Below are positions 47,010-58,907 of a stretch of DNA of 64,000 nt, one piece after another. The notes beneath the pieces are model-generated. The model was given only the letters and a program-made list of their open reading frames with translations. It was not told the DNA's origin and searched no databases. The DNA comes from Wyeomyia smithii. Its lineage: Eukaryota > Arthropoda > Insecta > Diptera > Culicidae. Location of the stretch: assembly GCF_029784165.1 (NCBI RefSeq), contig NC_073695.1:216059493-216123492 (forward strand), in the 5' to 3' direction. Numbering within the stretch: position 1 is the first letter of the stretch; each line of letters begins with the position of its first letter. A program made the position numbers and the translations under genes.

Positions 47010-49387
47010 GATAAAAAAAAATTCTATATCAGAAAAACGACTTGTTTGATTGAAATGGTGTCTTCAGTAAAGTTGTAAGTAATTAGATCGCGGTTCTAGA
47101 AAAAATATACACACTGTAAATAATTTTTTTTTCTGGCCAAATTTTTCAAATTGTAACAAAATATTAAATATCTCAAAAAGCACCTTTTTCAAAAATTTAA
47201 CTTTTTTACACATTGGAGATGACAATATGTAGTTCTATCTGTCAAAATTTGGTGATGGTAAAACGATTTATGAATGTTTGAGTATTTTGATATTTTCACA
47301 CTGAACTTTTTTTTGAGTGTTTTTTTCTAGCTACATATAACAATGTTGATTAAAAAATTAAATATTTCAAAAAGTACCTTTTGAAAAATCTAATTTTTTC
47401 ACACATTGTTTTTTTCGGAAGTTTTTTTTTCTAGCTACACTCAAAAGTTGGATGGTGTAAAACCAGTACAAAATTGTTCGTTTTTAGCGCAATTGTTGAT
47501 GTGATTTGAAACCAGTACAATGATTGCGTGTTGGGCATAACGCAATTAATGCTCTAGCGTTTTCAATATATTTGGCAGCCCCAAATTACTACACTTAAAC
47601 AATTTCAACTGGTATCAAGCAGCATTGCAAAGCGAGCGAAAAGCAACCTTCCTCCTTCTTTCTTCTTAAGAACGAGACGTATGCTACATTTCTTCAGTCT
47701 TCTACACACACGCTTTCCAGATACTCTTTCTTCTTCATGCATTACCCTGAGTAGCAGCAAGCACGCACCGACAGCATGAGTGAGACTAACAACGCTGGTA
47801 TCAAGTATGCACTGGACTGGTGTCTCGCTCATTTCGTAAAGCGACGTGACATCGCCTTGCGTGTCGCAATCCGAACCGAAAGAGAAGCGAGAGAGCAACC
47901 TGCAAATTGTATGTGATGTGCCTAGTGTCGTCGCACGTACATGGAAATCATAAGACCGAGAGAGAAATTTCTCCGTCGCTTGAAAAAAAAGCGTGTGCAC
48001 AGGATGACAAATTATAATTATTCACAATTTACAAGTGTTGCCATAAAAAAACGGCAACGCTTTTGTGGCTTTGTGGAATGGAGGGTTTTGCTAGTTTTGC
48101 GATGAAGCTAGCGTTGATTACAAAATGTTGTGAACAGAATTTTGTTTCGTTTTTTTTTTTTTTTTGCAAATCATTCAATGGTACTTTTTAATGACCAAAT
48201 CCATCGAGATAAATCGATCGAGTATTATAGCTATTTAAATCTAGTGAGTTCACAAGTTGTTGCTTGCTGCTTGCACTGCTCCATGAGTAGCAGTCACTAA
48301 TACACTCGACGTGAGAAATAAAGTGTCGGTGTATGATACATATTCTGATTTCATTCTATGTCAATGTATTAGCAGTACAACTGTTGCGTTATGCGTTTCA
48401 CACATTTATTGTGCGATTTCTGTGCAACATTTGTGCGAATCGGGAAGACTTCAACTTTTGCGTGTACACATCACAATGCTAAAAAATTATCACTAAGAAC
48501 GTGATACCAATCCAACACACTGTTTTTGTACCATAATCGAATATTTTTGTACTGGCCCTGTTGAAAAATCAATATGCATAACTCACCGGCGTACCCTAGA
48601 ATAAGAAGGTTGTAAAAATAAGACGAACACACAAGGTAACCAATTTATACAGTAGGTGTTTATATCAAGTAAATTGCGCAGAGACAGGCTCCGCTATTAG
48701 TCTTGCGCCTGAGACAGTCCATGCTACTTCGAAAATTAATGCTGATCGATTATTCAAGATTTCGGTAATTTTATCCTTCCAAAAAAAACAAACATTGTAA
48801 AACGAATTCGACAAAAAATTTGGTTCCTTTTTTGAAAAAATTCGAAGAAAACGTTCGATCAGCATTAATTTTAGAAGTTAGAAGGGACTGCATCAGGCGC
48901 AACTTTATTAACGGAACCTGTCTCTGCTTAATATCCCAGCTCCCGGTTCTCTAAATCTGAAGTTTCTCGATATAAACACGTACTGTATAAATTGGTTACC
49001 TTGTGTGTTCGCCTTATTTTTACAACCTTCTGATAACACCGGTGAGTTACAAATATTCAATTTCAACAGGGTCAGTATAAAAATGTTCGACCATGGTATA
49101 AAAACAGCGCGTTGGATTGGTATCATGCTCTTAGTGATAAATTTTTAGCATTGTGATTTGTAGCTAGAAAAAAACACTCGAAAAAAATTATGTAATAAAA
49201 ATTAGATTTTTCAAAAGGTACTTTTTGAAATATTTAATATTTTGTGACAATTTGGAAAATTTGACACAGAAAAAAAAATTTTAACGTGTTTATAATTTTT
49301 CTCAAGCCGCAATTTTATTACCTACAACTTTGCTGAAAACATTATCTCAATCAAACAAGTCGTTTTTCTGATATAGAAATTTTTATC
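47010..49387. mobile_element. Large foldback element with nested insertion
   Basis: The outer sequence near 47010-47440 is inverted at 49145-49387 (for example AAACGACTTGTTTGATTGA and its complement). The inner sequence 48466-48740 is inverted at 48845-49145 (for example GAACACACAAGGTAACCAAT). The two left-arm parts are contiguous once the nested element at 47438-48464 is removed. The arms of roughly 600 bp are clearly diverged, so this is older than the foldback at 17351-21314. No transposase. Confidence 0.75.
47438..48464. mobile_element. 1-kb TA-flanked element nested in the foldback
   Basis: The ends are CACTCAAAAGTTG and CAACTTTTGCGTG, inverted with one mismatch, with TA on each side (47436-47437, 48465-48466). 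The intact right arm of the foldback lacks this block, which gives the empty site. Sub-terminal ACCAGTACAA copies occur on the left. A 131-codon minus-strand frame (48000-47605) is Arg/Leu-rich without recognisable domains; I do not call it a gene. Confidence 0.72.
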
Positions 49388-49925
49388 TTATTTGTTTATT
49401 TCGTCAGTCAGGTAGACTACATACAGTTTTATTTACATATATGTTCAATTGTTAATTTTGTCTTCTGTTCAAAGCATTTCTTTTTGCTGCCCTAGACATA
49501 GTTACGTCAATGTGTATACAGTATTGATTATATGTGCTCATCATTTGGTTCATGGGTCTGTTAGTTGCATAAATTGTTCGTTGAGGAGCCTCTTGAAACA
49601 AACTTCTAGTTCTAAGTATGCGTGAGGGTACATAAAAGTTCAAGCTCTCTAGTAAGTTTTCTGATTTCACACGATGGGAGATTATGTTGTTGATAAAAGA
49701 GACCTTAGCGATTCCTCTTCGTTTTGCACGCGTTTCAATGTTAATTAGCATGAACCGTGATTCATATGATGGGAGTATCAAAGAACTCCAACCTAGTTTC
49801 CTGAGTGCATACAACAAAAACTGTTTTTGAACTGATGCTATTCTTGCTACATGTGTGGGTAGATACACTACAATATTCGAGAACAGATCTTACATACGAT
49901 ACATAAAGTGTCTTAATGGTATAGG
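49388..49925 (-). pseudogene. Jockey/CR1-like non-LTR retrotransposon, 3' end
   Basis: On the minus strand the reading 49868 to 49452 is VARIASVQKQFLLYALRKLG, then LPSYESRFMLINIETRAKRRG, FINNIISHR, NFYVPSRILRTRSLF and TYNQY. This is the post-reverse-transcriptase C-terminal region of jockey-type elements. Upstream to 49925, in another frame, it continues with TLYVSYVRSVLEY. Downstream a short 3' untranslated region has AATAAA copies and ends near 49388, beside the foldback. 5'-truncated and frameshifted. Confidence 0.72.
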
Positions 49926-49936
49926 GGTCTTACTTT

Positions 49937-50640
49937 GCTCTATACGGCTGCAACGGGATTCGTTGAGTAGCCAACCAGAGTTTTTCCATCATTTGCGGAC
50001 TACATTTTGTATTTATCACTAAACAAAATCACTCACTACACTAAGAATACTTTAATCTTCAAAATGTTCATTTCAAGTTTCCAAAACAAGCTTAAATAGT
50101 AGAAATATATGAGATGAATTTTTGCAAAATTTAAGTTTCAACTGTGTGTATTTTCATTTATTCTCACTGCGTTGAAGATAATCAAAAGTTGCCAAATCAG
50201 TTTCATTTAATATGAAATATTAATACTGAAAATGTTGAATTATTCCGACATTATTGACATAAATCGACAGCACTGCAGTGGTTACCTAGATTACCAATTT
50301 TGCACGTAAACAACTACAGCGGATACCAAGGTAACCTACTACGACGGCTACGTTCATTTACAAAGTAATTAGCAGTGTGATGCATATGGGGTGTCGTGAG
50401 ATAAACAGTAATTTAAGTTTTGAGAAGAGTATGGGAGCGTTGTCAAAAATGGCATGATTTACAAAATTCAGGATAAACCTTGCTAAGTTTTCTAAATTTC
50501 CATTGCTGGGCGATTCGATGAGAGCATGTGATTACATTTTGTTTATTTGTTCTATGATTTCGTGTAAATCTGGTGTTTAATCCGTGCATTCTTCGTGAAC
50601 GTCGACTTAATGAGATGAATAATGGAACAAATAACCTATA
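49937..50640. repeat. Dispersed repeat, inverted partner of 1195-1890
   Basis: The reverse complement of this block aligns with 1195-1890, as described there. It begins next to the jockey-like fragment, at the stretch containing GGCTGCAACGGGATTCGTTG. Unclassified, non-coding. Confidence 0.7.
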
Positions 50641-51963
50641 ACCATAAAAAAATCTCAAATGGAAAAGTGCTGGAACAAGCTGAAAAACAAGGTTACATGA
50701 ATTACAGTGCAGAAAATTATGAGTGGTACCACAGAAAAGTTCGTAAAATTCATCCGAACGGCTAACGAATAGTTTTCATGGAAGTTTCCCTAGAAGTGAA
50801 TGAAAAAACTTTACAAAATGATATCCTTTCCTTTTATGTACGTCATATATTTGCTGAAATATGTCCTATTTCATGCGACGGGATTCAGTCAAACCTCTAA
50901 AATACTTTAAGAAATACTTAAAAAATGTTTATGAAGATTCATAGTGATTTTACCGAAATCCGTCTAAAAATTAACTTGGGCACTAAAGGGTAATATTCGG
51001 AAAAAGAACTACTAAATTTTTTTACGATGCATCATTTCATAAAATGAACTAACGCTTCTATTTTGCGCTGGCCCCTTTTTTGTCGTCGTTGCAGCTTTTT
51101 GGTTATCGACAAACGTTTCCCAAAAACTTTTAGTCCGCTAAATTCATAGGCTTGAAATAAATCGGGAATGAGAAGGCAGATAGCAAAGCTTGCAATCTAT
51201 CCAAACTTCGCATTCCTTTCTTCATACAGAAAACCTCATGAATCAAGTTCAAGCACTCACAAATTCAAGGTTCAAATATTTCACTGTGGATACAGGTGAG
51301 TAATATAATAAACTGTAATGAACGACGTTCGATTTCCTACCTTCGAACCGAAGGTTAACTCTACCGTTCCGAGTGCGCTATCATGGAGCAGGCAACGTCT
51401 GTAAATATTTTATCAGAAGTATTTCGACGCAAGAATCTGCTGCGAACTTCGACCGGCAGCTTCCAATCCTTTTCCAAGCGGAACAAACTCAAACATCACC
51501 ATACCCGTCGGCCAAATGAGACTCCCTAATGCAGCAGTAATTTTAATCGGTACCATTTCTCAAGAAACCGACTGAAACCGACTGAGCGGTATCATTCCGT
51601 TCGCTCCGTGCCCCGATGGGTTGTGGCTCATTCCGCAATATACCGCAGGTTGGAAGGCGAGTGAAAAATAGGATCGGGTGTTTATCTAATAAAAAGGGAA
51701 ACCTTTCAATTTTCCAAAGTGAAAACGAGGCGTACATCAATCCTTTCGGCTTTCGAGAATACCCGTGCCCGCTAGAGGAAGTGGCAAACGAATCGATAGA
51801 GCGGTATATGAAGCAGAACATTAAATATAGCGCTGTGAACTGAACTTACCAGAAACACCGCAAATTAATTATGCAATGACCTGAATTTATCAGAGATAAT
51901 TTTGGGGGTTAACAAGATGTACGGCAGTGGATGCGTGTTTGATAACGGAATAATAAAACTGTT
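50641..51963. other. No firm gene; two short open stretches
   Basis: Plus-strand open stretches are 51383-51529 (48 codons, starts MEQATSVNILSEVFRRKNLL) and 51616-51843 (75 codons, starts MGCGSFRNIPQVGRRVKNRI). Base composition is more balanced than its surroundings, so an exon is possible. No domain, conserved splice pair or family is recognisable. Confidence 0.25.
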
Positions 51964-51980
51964 TATATTGGTAATCAACA

Positions 51981-52247
51981 CAACAAACAATATCGCACGC
52001 TTAGCCTTGGGGCTAATAGCGGTCTCGATCAACTAGATTAGTTGAGAGAATTCGTTATCGATATTGTTTTTGGCACATTTTGTATGTGTAGGATAAGTAC
52101 ATGATACACCGTGCCCCAGTGCTGAGTAGAAAAAATTTCCAGCTCGAAAAGATCCTCGACTCGATCGGGAATCGAACCCGATATCACAACCGTGTGGGAG
52201 AGCTAGGCGACCGACATCGCTAACCACAGAGCCACGGGGACCACTAC
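51981..52247 (-). mobile_element. tRNA-derived SINE with perfect 17-bp target duplication
   Basis: The minus strand begins near 52243 with GTCCCCGTGGCTCTGTGGTT (A box inside), then CGGGTTCGATTCCCGATC (B box), a body, and a tail ending ATTGTTTGTTG. The duplication TATATTGGTAATCAACA is at 51964-51980 and 52248-52264 without mismatch, which marks a young insertion. The tRNA-like head is intact enough for an RNA polymerase III promoter. A different family from 15256-15457. Confidence 0.92.
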
Positions 52248-52264
52248 TATATTGGTAATCAACA

Positions 52265-53366
52265 TTCGTCTTACTAACTGCAACGCATATATTAATGTCA
52301 ATGCCAAAATACTATATATAATTCCGGGGTATTTCACATAAGTGCTGAAAAATGGTTGAATCTCATCAAAAACATGAAGAAGCAGGTGATCGAATCCTCA
52401 CACCTGAAGCGATTGGTAAACAATTGAGTCAACGATATGACTAGACAACTCGGAAACGATTAGTCATTTGACCAGCCATTCCACGCTGGGCATTCCCGCC
52501 ACAGAAGACACAACTTTACAGTTCCGTGTCCCTGCTACCCTTCGGTCCCCTCCATCAATGCCCAAAGTGCCATTTCGTTCGCCATTTGCAAATTGTGCGC
52601 AAAGTGGGTAGCGATCAAATTGATTGCTTTCCGTCCGCAATAAAAATAAAACTGTGCGGCAAAACTTTCGCACATTTCGCTCTAAACTTTATGCATATTT
52701 TATGTTCGCAAATTGTATCCTGCTGCCGTTCATATGTGGGAACGATTGAGACTTGGTGGCGTCTGTACGGCACGGTCGACAACTCTTTCGGACCATATAA
52801 CACTTTGTTCCCGCCGCGCGTTACCGATTATGGCACATAGTTTGGCTATGAAAAGGCAGAAGGTTTTTCCGATGTGTTCCTGTTATTGGTTGAACGTTGA
52901 TTAACAGTACTTATTCTGATCAAAATACCATTTACAAATAAGGTAACAAATGAAATAACTTATTTATATGAAAAATTAATACGTCGAACATGAGATTAAG
53001 ATTCGATGTTTCCAATATTTGTTAAAGTTTTGAATCCATTGTACAAAACTTGTGGACATCAATTTCTTATTTTAAGGCTTCATCCTAGTTCTGGTTCAGC
53101 TTTCCCGGAATTGGAAATCGCCATCGTGAGTACCAAAACGGCTTCGAACACCGATTTCCTGAGCCTAATCTAAGATTTGGAAATATCAATAGTAGGGAAT
53201 ATTTAACCATTTTGCTTGCAGAAACCAATTTGATTCCAGAACGGAGTCAGACATCAACTTTCGCAGTTTCCTCAACTTTGTACAGCTTTCCAAAAAAAAC
53301 GTCTTAGATTCAAAATTGGCGTCGTTCATTGATACTTGGTCTCAAGACGTCATCCCGATTCCGACA
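52265..53366. other. No recognisable gene (1.1 kb)
   Basis: Around 52480-52860 base composition is more balanced and frames overlap on both strands, but I see no domain or consistent splice signals. The rest is AT-rich. Confidence 0.45.
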
Positions 53367-53668
53367 ACACTCATATTGGAGAATGTGTTATCTAATTAAG
53401 CGGAAAGAATAAAAAATTAATCCGAAAGGATTCCATAGAAATGCTAGAAAACTTCCTTAATCATTCCATAATTGTTTTGAAATTATTCAAATTCAATTAT
53501 AAAAACATTAAAAAATCGTTTTTTTAATGTTTTTATAATTGAATTTGAATAATTTCAAAACAATTATGGAATGATTAAGGAAGTTTTCTAGCATTTCTAT
53601 GGAATCCTTTCGGATTAATTTTTTATTCTTTCCGCTTAATTAGATAACACATTCTCCAATATGAGTGT
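53367..53668. repeat. 302-bp almost perfect palindrome without spacer
   Basis: The left arm, 53367-53517 (ACACTCATATTGGAGAATGT onward), and the right arm, 53518-53668, are complementary with a single mismatch next to the centre. There is no loop. A transcript would form a hairpin of about 150 bp. No target duplication is visible. This is either a palindromic MITE or a recent inverted duplication. Confidence 0.95.
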
Positions 53669-56600
53669 AATAATATAAAATATAAAATATTATTACAACA
53701 TTTACTTTACGTTAAATTTTTCATTATGAAACAAAATAGCACATGAGCGACACTAGCTGTAAAATAAAATTCCAGATAAGAGATAACTTTTCGGATTGTC
53801 AGCAAGAAAAGCGATAAACAATAACGTGTTCGGAAACTTATTAACATATTTATTTGCGACAGTAACTGTTGCACCAGACAAGAACAAGATAAAGACATTA
53901 TCTTTAAGGTGAAATCTGTTTGCAGACATAAAAACGTGAAGTATGTCAGAAATATTCCTGTCAAAAAAAAAGATCTTCGTTTTGAAAAGTAAAACAATAT
54001 TTCATCAGAATAGATTTTTACGGTATATGAAATATTTTCACTGCCCGCAACCATTGCTTGTGTACCGTCACGAATAGCAATGAGAACAGTAATTTGAGAC
54101 ATTACCGGCACTCAGCATCGCATAAGTCACTCTTCTACGAGCCAGCTGATGCAACACATATGGACCTCACATTGACGTTCTGTTTGTTCCCACCTAGCGA
54201 CGGTCGTTGTCGACAGCAATGATGCTGCTCATCGTTAAAGATTAAAAATACCCAAGCACGAGGGCAACTTTGGAACACTGCACGGCGCTGGCACAGTAAG
54301 TCACCACAGTCAGTATCGAGAGCCGGAGACTAAAATTAAATCCTAATTACTGTTCAACTTTGACCTCCGCCGAGCGATGAGCTGTCAGTGCTAGAACTAT
54401 GTGGTCCACCCGCAAAGTATGATACCAATCCCAAGCTGGTGCAATAATTACTTTTGCAGCTGACGTGACAAGATTCAAAAACTTCGCAGCCAGTCTGCGA
54501 TGTCAGTTTCGAACGAAGACGGATGCCAGGAACCTTTTTATACCCAAGCTGTATTTTAACGATCTCGTTATGGCCGAAGAATGAAGCAAGGCAACCCCAA
54601 TAATGGTTATAATCTTTGGTTATTTGTTCTGTAAAGTCTCCCAAACGTTCAACCACGATCGAATATCTATATCATTTTCTTTATCAGACCGCGTATTGGT
54701 GTAATTCCTTAATAAATTCCTCGATCGTGCAACTTCATCGATCGGCTGTAATCGGGAACGACCTCACGTTCAGTGTTCAGCGTTGATCGTACATGTGGCT
54801 TTATCTTAGCCTGCACTCTCATGGCCCATTGTGTACCTATCATGCTCAAGAATGAGGAAGATCTTGAAGCAATTTATTCTCATTCTCAAAATTTATAAGT
54901 TCGTGAACTCATGTTTACTCACTGCCCCGCAACTTCTAATGCCTCCTTGGTGTCCTCGCCGTGTCATTACATGCATTGCCGAGCGACGACGATCGTACGT
55001 CCACATGGAGGATATATCTTAATCTCGCAGCGGTGAAAAAAAAAACGTGCAAGCACAGAAAAACAACAACGAAAAACCAACAAAAGCCATACTTACAACC
55101 TGGTTCGATGCCAGGTATTATCATTATCGATCGATTTTCATCATCAATTTTTATGCAATAGGTCCCCACGCCATCCACCGCACGGAGATAACCATACCAC
55201 GTGATTCTGGGCTGATTTGAGACGGTCCGTATAATAGCCCCGTACACATGCTTGCTGCCTGCCGCAATCGGCAGTGATTAAGAAGCGGTTTTACTTGAAC
55301 TCGCGGCTCTCTTGCGACTGCGAAGTGAATTACTTTCGGTTGTTTTCATCCAGTGCAGTCAACGCAGAGGTTTATACAAAATAACATTCTAAAAAAAACT
55401 TGTTTTGACCGCTTAATAAGCCTTACTTTACTTTTCTAAAGAAACGCAAGCATTCAACATAGGTACTAGCAACACGGTTACGAAAAACAGATTGAATCAC
55501 GTGTTGAACCACGGTATGCTTTACAGAAGTAAGGTGTCGTGAGAGTGGAATGTGAATTTTCCCGCTGTTAATCCGGGTGATATTCGGAGCTCTGCACTGC
55601 AATAATGCACACAAAATAATTCCATTTGCTACATTTTTGTGCGCTGAAAAACCCTAACTACACGATGAGAAAAGATAAAGTTTCAACACAGTAAGTGTTG
55701 TAAGTGCAACTTTTGGGTGTACACGGAGAGAACCACGTCGTAAGGAAATTTTAAGACCACCTTGTTTGCAACGTGCTTCGTTACGGTTTCTGTTGCTATC
55801 GGTGGCCACACAGTTGGACCCAATCACGATTCGTTCACTTATTAGGTAGCCATTATTACTTTGTTTCGTCATATATAGTGGGCTTTGAGAGAACATACCA
55901 AGATTGAATGCATATTGTACGAATTTTCCATAGAGGAAAATGTCTGCGGAGTAGTCGATCGAAGAATAAATTATTATATAACAACCGTGAATTTGTGAAC
56001 AACAGGTGTCGCAACGCTAAGGACTTCATACCAACACGTTCTCTATCGCTAAAGAATGATGGAAGTTAACTGCAACACTAAATAAAGTGATTCAAAACAT
56101 CAGTGCTGTCATTTTCTTTCAAGCACGAAAAGTTTACTGAAAAAAAATTCAAATCTACCGTAAACAAAAGGTTTCCCGTCAATCAACTGACGCAGCCACA
56201 ATATGCATTCAACGCAAACTTCTACCACACTTTACCCGAAGTGGAGGAAACAGTTTGTTCGGTTCCCAACGTAATAAAAATTTAGCCAGTCTTGCTCCAT
56301 CCTGGGTAAACCCCACCTGCCCTCTCCCACACACACTTTACAAACAAAATAACCCCAGCGTGAAAAGCCGAAAAAAAAGTCCATCGGAAATTGAGTGGAA
56401 AATCCTGCATAGGCTTCAGTTGCTAACCAACCACGTTTTTACCTTTCTTCTGCACCGGTGCTAGGAATCTAAGAATGGTAGAAACTTGTAACAGTCGGCT
56501 GTATTAAAAGTTTTCCTGCAAATTATTATTTTTATTCCCCTGCCTGTCGGCCATAAACCAACCGGAAAAGCTTAAAACAGCTTGCTCCCGTACACACACA

Positions 56601-57502
56601 GAGTTTCGCTGTTTTTGAGCATTAAACTGGAAAACTTTGTCCACTGCGCCTAACCGTCAATCATTCTATTCAGCAGATGACGAATGAACCTGAGTGAGAA
56701 ACCTTAACTGGCGAATGAATGGAAAATAATTACGATTTTACTCCAGCTGTTAGCCTATCATCGTCAGATGAGTTGTTGCTAAATAAACGTGTTGCCCAGC
56801 AATGTAAATCAGGGTTGATAATGGAGTTCTGAGCAAGTAGAACAAATCGTTTGTTTATTAACTTTCGCTACAGTGATTTTAATCTATATGTGGGCAGGAA
56901 TGTCCATTTATGTACAGGAAACTATCTATGCTACAGCTACAACAAACTAGAACTCAATCAGAACCAAAATTTTTAAACCACGAAAAGTCCAAATTTCTAA
57001 CGAATCTTTTCTGAACCAGTTGAGCAATTCCAAGAAAAAATGTATCAATTTGACTATTTGTTTATTTGTCACTTTCGCTTCCACTAAAACTTGGCAAAGA
57101 TGGTCCATAGATAGACAGACGTCAAATTTTTGCTATAGGTATTTTTTTATTCACCATCAAGTTTTAGAAGGGGCTTGTGTAAAAATGATATTGATTTTAA
57201 TAATCATTGACAAGTAGGTTTATATTTATATTATATTTTCCTACAATTATATTCACTTAACTGCGAAAGCAATTACAATCTTTTAATAAAATAAAAATTA
57301 AAATAGATGTAACAGTGTTGATATGTCACCGTTTGTGGCAGAACACACAATATAAATTTTGAATAAATATTAGTAAATAATTAATTCATCACAAAACATC
57401 TCCTCCTGTTATAAAAAAAAGAAAAAAGTAGGAGGTTGTATCCAAGACACGACCGCATAAATGACGTAGAACTACGTACACTATTACAAATGCATTGAGT
57501 GT
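53669..57502. other. No recognisable gene (3.8 kb)
   Basis: Mostly AT-rich and apparently low-copy. Chance frames at 54111-53707, 54656-54354 (Ser/Cys-rich C-terminus, no ATG start) and 55896-55654 have no recognisable motifs. The region 54160-54330 has balanced composition and could be regulatory. No TE ends were identified. Confidence 0.4.
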
Positions 57503-57613
57503 CTCATTACCCTAGTAACACAACTGGTTCTATCAAAGTTTCATAGCGCTTTTTTGGCTGTATTGAGTGCTATGAAACTTTGATAAAACCAATATTTTTG
57601 CTTGGGTAATGAG
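57503..57613. repeat. 111-bp hairpin-forming repeat (mini-MITE or precursor-like)
   Basis: The arms start CTCATTACCC and end GGGTAATGAG, with a nearly perfect inner stem TATCAAAGTTTCATAGC and its complement and a loop of about 15-20 nt. The length and imperfect stem resemble both small foldback MITEs and microRNA precursors. No TA or other duplication was confirmed. Confidence 0.75.
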
Positions 57614-57689
57614 TTATAATGTCTACTAATGAAGGGTTGTGAATTTCGTGAACCGGATTCAGCAGTTAGCAGAACGTGCCGAGTTAAAA

Positions 57690-57905
57690 ACCATACACAG
57701 CACACACACACAAATCATACCATATCATAGACACACACACATAATACCATATCATACAGACACATACACATCATACCATATCATACAGACACACACACAC
57801 ACATCGTATCATATCATACACCCACACATCATACCATATCATACACATATACACACATCACACCATATCATACACACATCATACCATATCATACACACAC
57901 AGCAA
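57690..57905 (+). repeat. Minisatellite of CACACA-ATCATACCATATCATA units
   Basis: About seven or eight imperfect units, each a CA run followed by ATCATACCATATCATA, with unit length varying about 22-35 bp because of the CA runs. The 108-codon frame through it is a repeat artefact. Confidence 0.9.
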
Positions 57906-57912
57906 GCAAGCG

Positions 57913-58170
57913 ACCAATCAGAGGAAATTATTTCTATTTCAACAAGGCTTGACAATTTTCAATAGTGCAATAGTTCGTAGATTCAAACAACAATTTTCTG
58001 CATTTGGGCAGATGCGTGTATAATTTTCCAATCGATTGCTGCAAGAATGAAGAAAATCGGTTGAAAACCAACCGACCTATAAGCATTTAAAAAGGGACAA
58101 ATTTCGTCCCAGTTTTTCAGTTTGCATCCCTGTGTGGTATGCTAAAGTAAAACGTAGTTCTACGTCAAAA
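57913..58170 (-). promoter_or_regulatory. CCAAT-containing repeated module, copy 1
   Basis: The module contains CCAAT at 57914-57918 (ATTGG on the minus strand, the strand of the other modules). A block follows with TTGACAATTTTCAATAG, TTTTCTGCATTTGGG, ATCGGTTGAAAACCAAC and a closing ACGTAGTTCTACGTC at 58152. The same order recurs at 58640-58900 and 60200-60471. No TATA partner is seen in this copy, because the minisatellite takes its place. Confidence 0.5.
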
Positions 58171-58561
58171 TAAACACTGAAAAGCTTTCCAGAACGTTCT
58201 TTTCATTGGACGCATTTGCTAGTGTACCTGCTATCGCTCAGAGACAGCATTTCACTAAAATGCCACACTAAAATGCCACACTGCATGGCCCTGCTTATAT
58301 AGATGCTAAGACCAACGTCAACCGCTGCGCTATCCCCGTTGCCACAGTAGTGGACGCTTCCGTTGCCATTGGTATCCGCTGCCCTGCATCACCTGGTCCT
58401 GCTATCGATGCTGAGACGCGCTCCGCTATCCGTTGCCATACCACAGCTGTGGCCGTTGTCCGCTGCACTGCTACTGCTGCTGTATCCACTGCTGATGCTA
58501 AGGGAGGACTGCTGTTGTTGCAGTCTAGAATTATTATGAGCGGCTTCGGGTGAAACAGGCT

Positions 58562-58900
58562 CTCATATAGGCCAAATAGCACATTTCAAATGGCAAAGGT
58601 CTATGATTCTGTCGACCGTGCTTGGGAAGCAATCATATAACGACCAATCAGAGGCCGAAGTTTTCGTTTTGACAAGGCTTTATTATTTTCAACAGTACAA
58701 TAGTTTGAAAAATAAAATTACAATTATCTGCATTTGGGAAGAATCTTAGAAAATTTTCCAATCTATCACTGCAAGAACGAATGAAATCTATCGAATACTA
58801 ACCGATTTATTAGCATTTGAAATTGGACATATTTTTCACTTTTTTCGGATTTAGATTTTCATTTCACATCCCTATGTAGCCGAACTTCCTGAGAGAAGTA
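58562..58900 (-). promoter_or_regulatory. CCAAT/TATA module, copy 2
   Basis: On the minus strand ATTGGTCG (complement of CCAAT at 58644-58648) is followed about 80 bp later by CCTATATGAGAGCCTGTTTC, a degenerate TATA box and start region. The sequence between the boxes, including CACGGTCGACAGAATCATA, is nearly identical to copy 3. Downstream on the minus strand (58582-58295) a 95-codon frame starts MLFGLYESLF and becomes Ala/Thr-rich; it is not a recognisable protein. The upstream half of the module is cut by the hAT MITE at 58908. Confidence 0.5.
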
Positions 58901-58907
58901 TTCTACT

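Noticed and set aside
47605..48000. 131-codon minus-strand frame
   Set aside because: Lies wholly inside a non-autonomous TA-flanked element, has no conserved motif and is low in complexity.
52145..52247. Functional tRNA gene at the head of the SINE
   Set aside because: The perfect 17-bp duplication encloses the tRNA-like head plus a long body and TTG tail, so it is part of a SINE.
54354..54656. 100-codon Cys/Ser-rich minus-strand frame suggesting a small secreted peptide
   Set aside because: It has no ATG start, no signal peptide and no recognised cysteine pattern.
57639..57965. 108-codon frame rich in His, Thr and Tyr
   Set aside because: Produced by translation of the CACACA-ATCATACCATATCATA minisatellite.
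58295..58582. 95-codon Ala/Thr-rich minus-strand frame after a TATA-like box
   Set aside because: Only the first residues (MLFGLYxSLF) are shared with the copy at 60146-59898; the rest is unrelated, so coding is unlikely.
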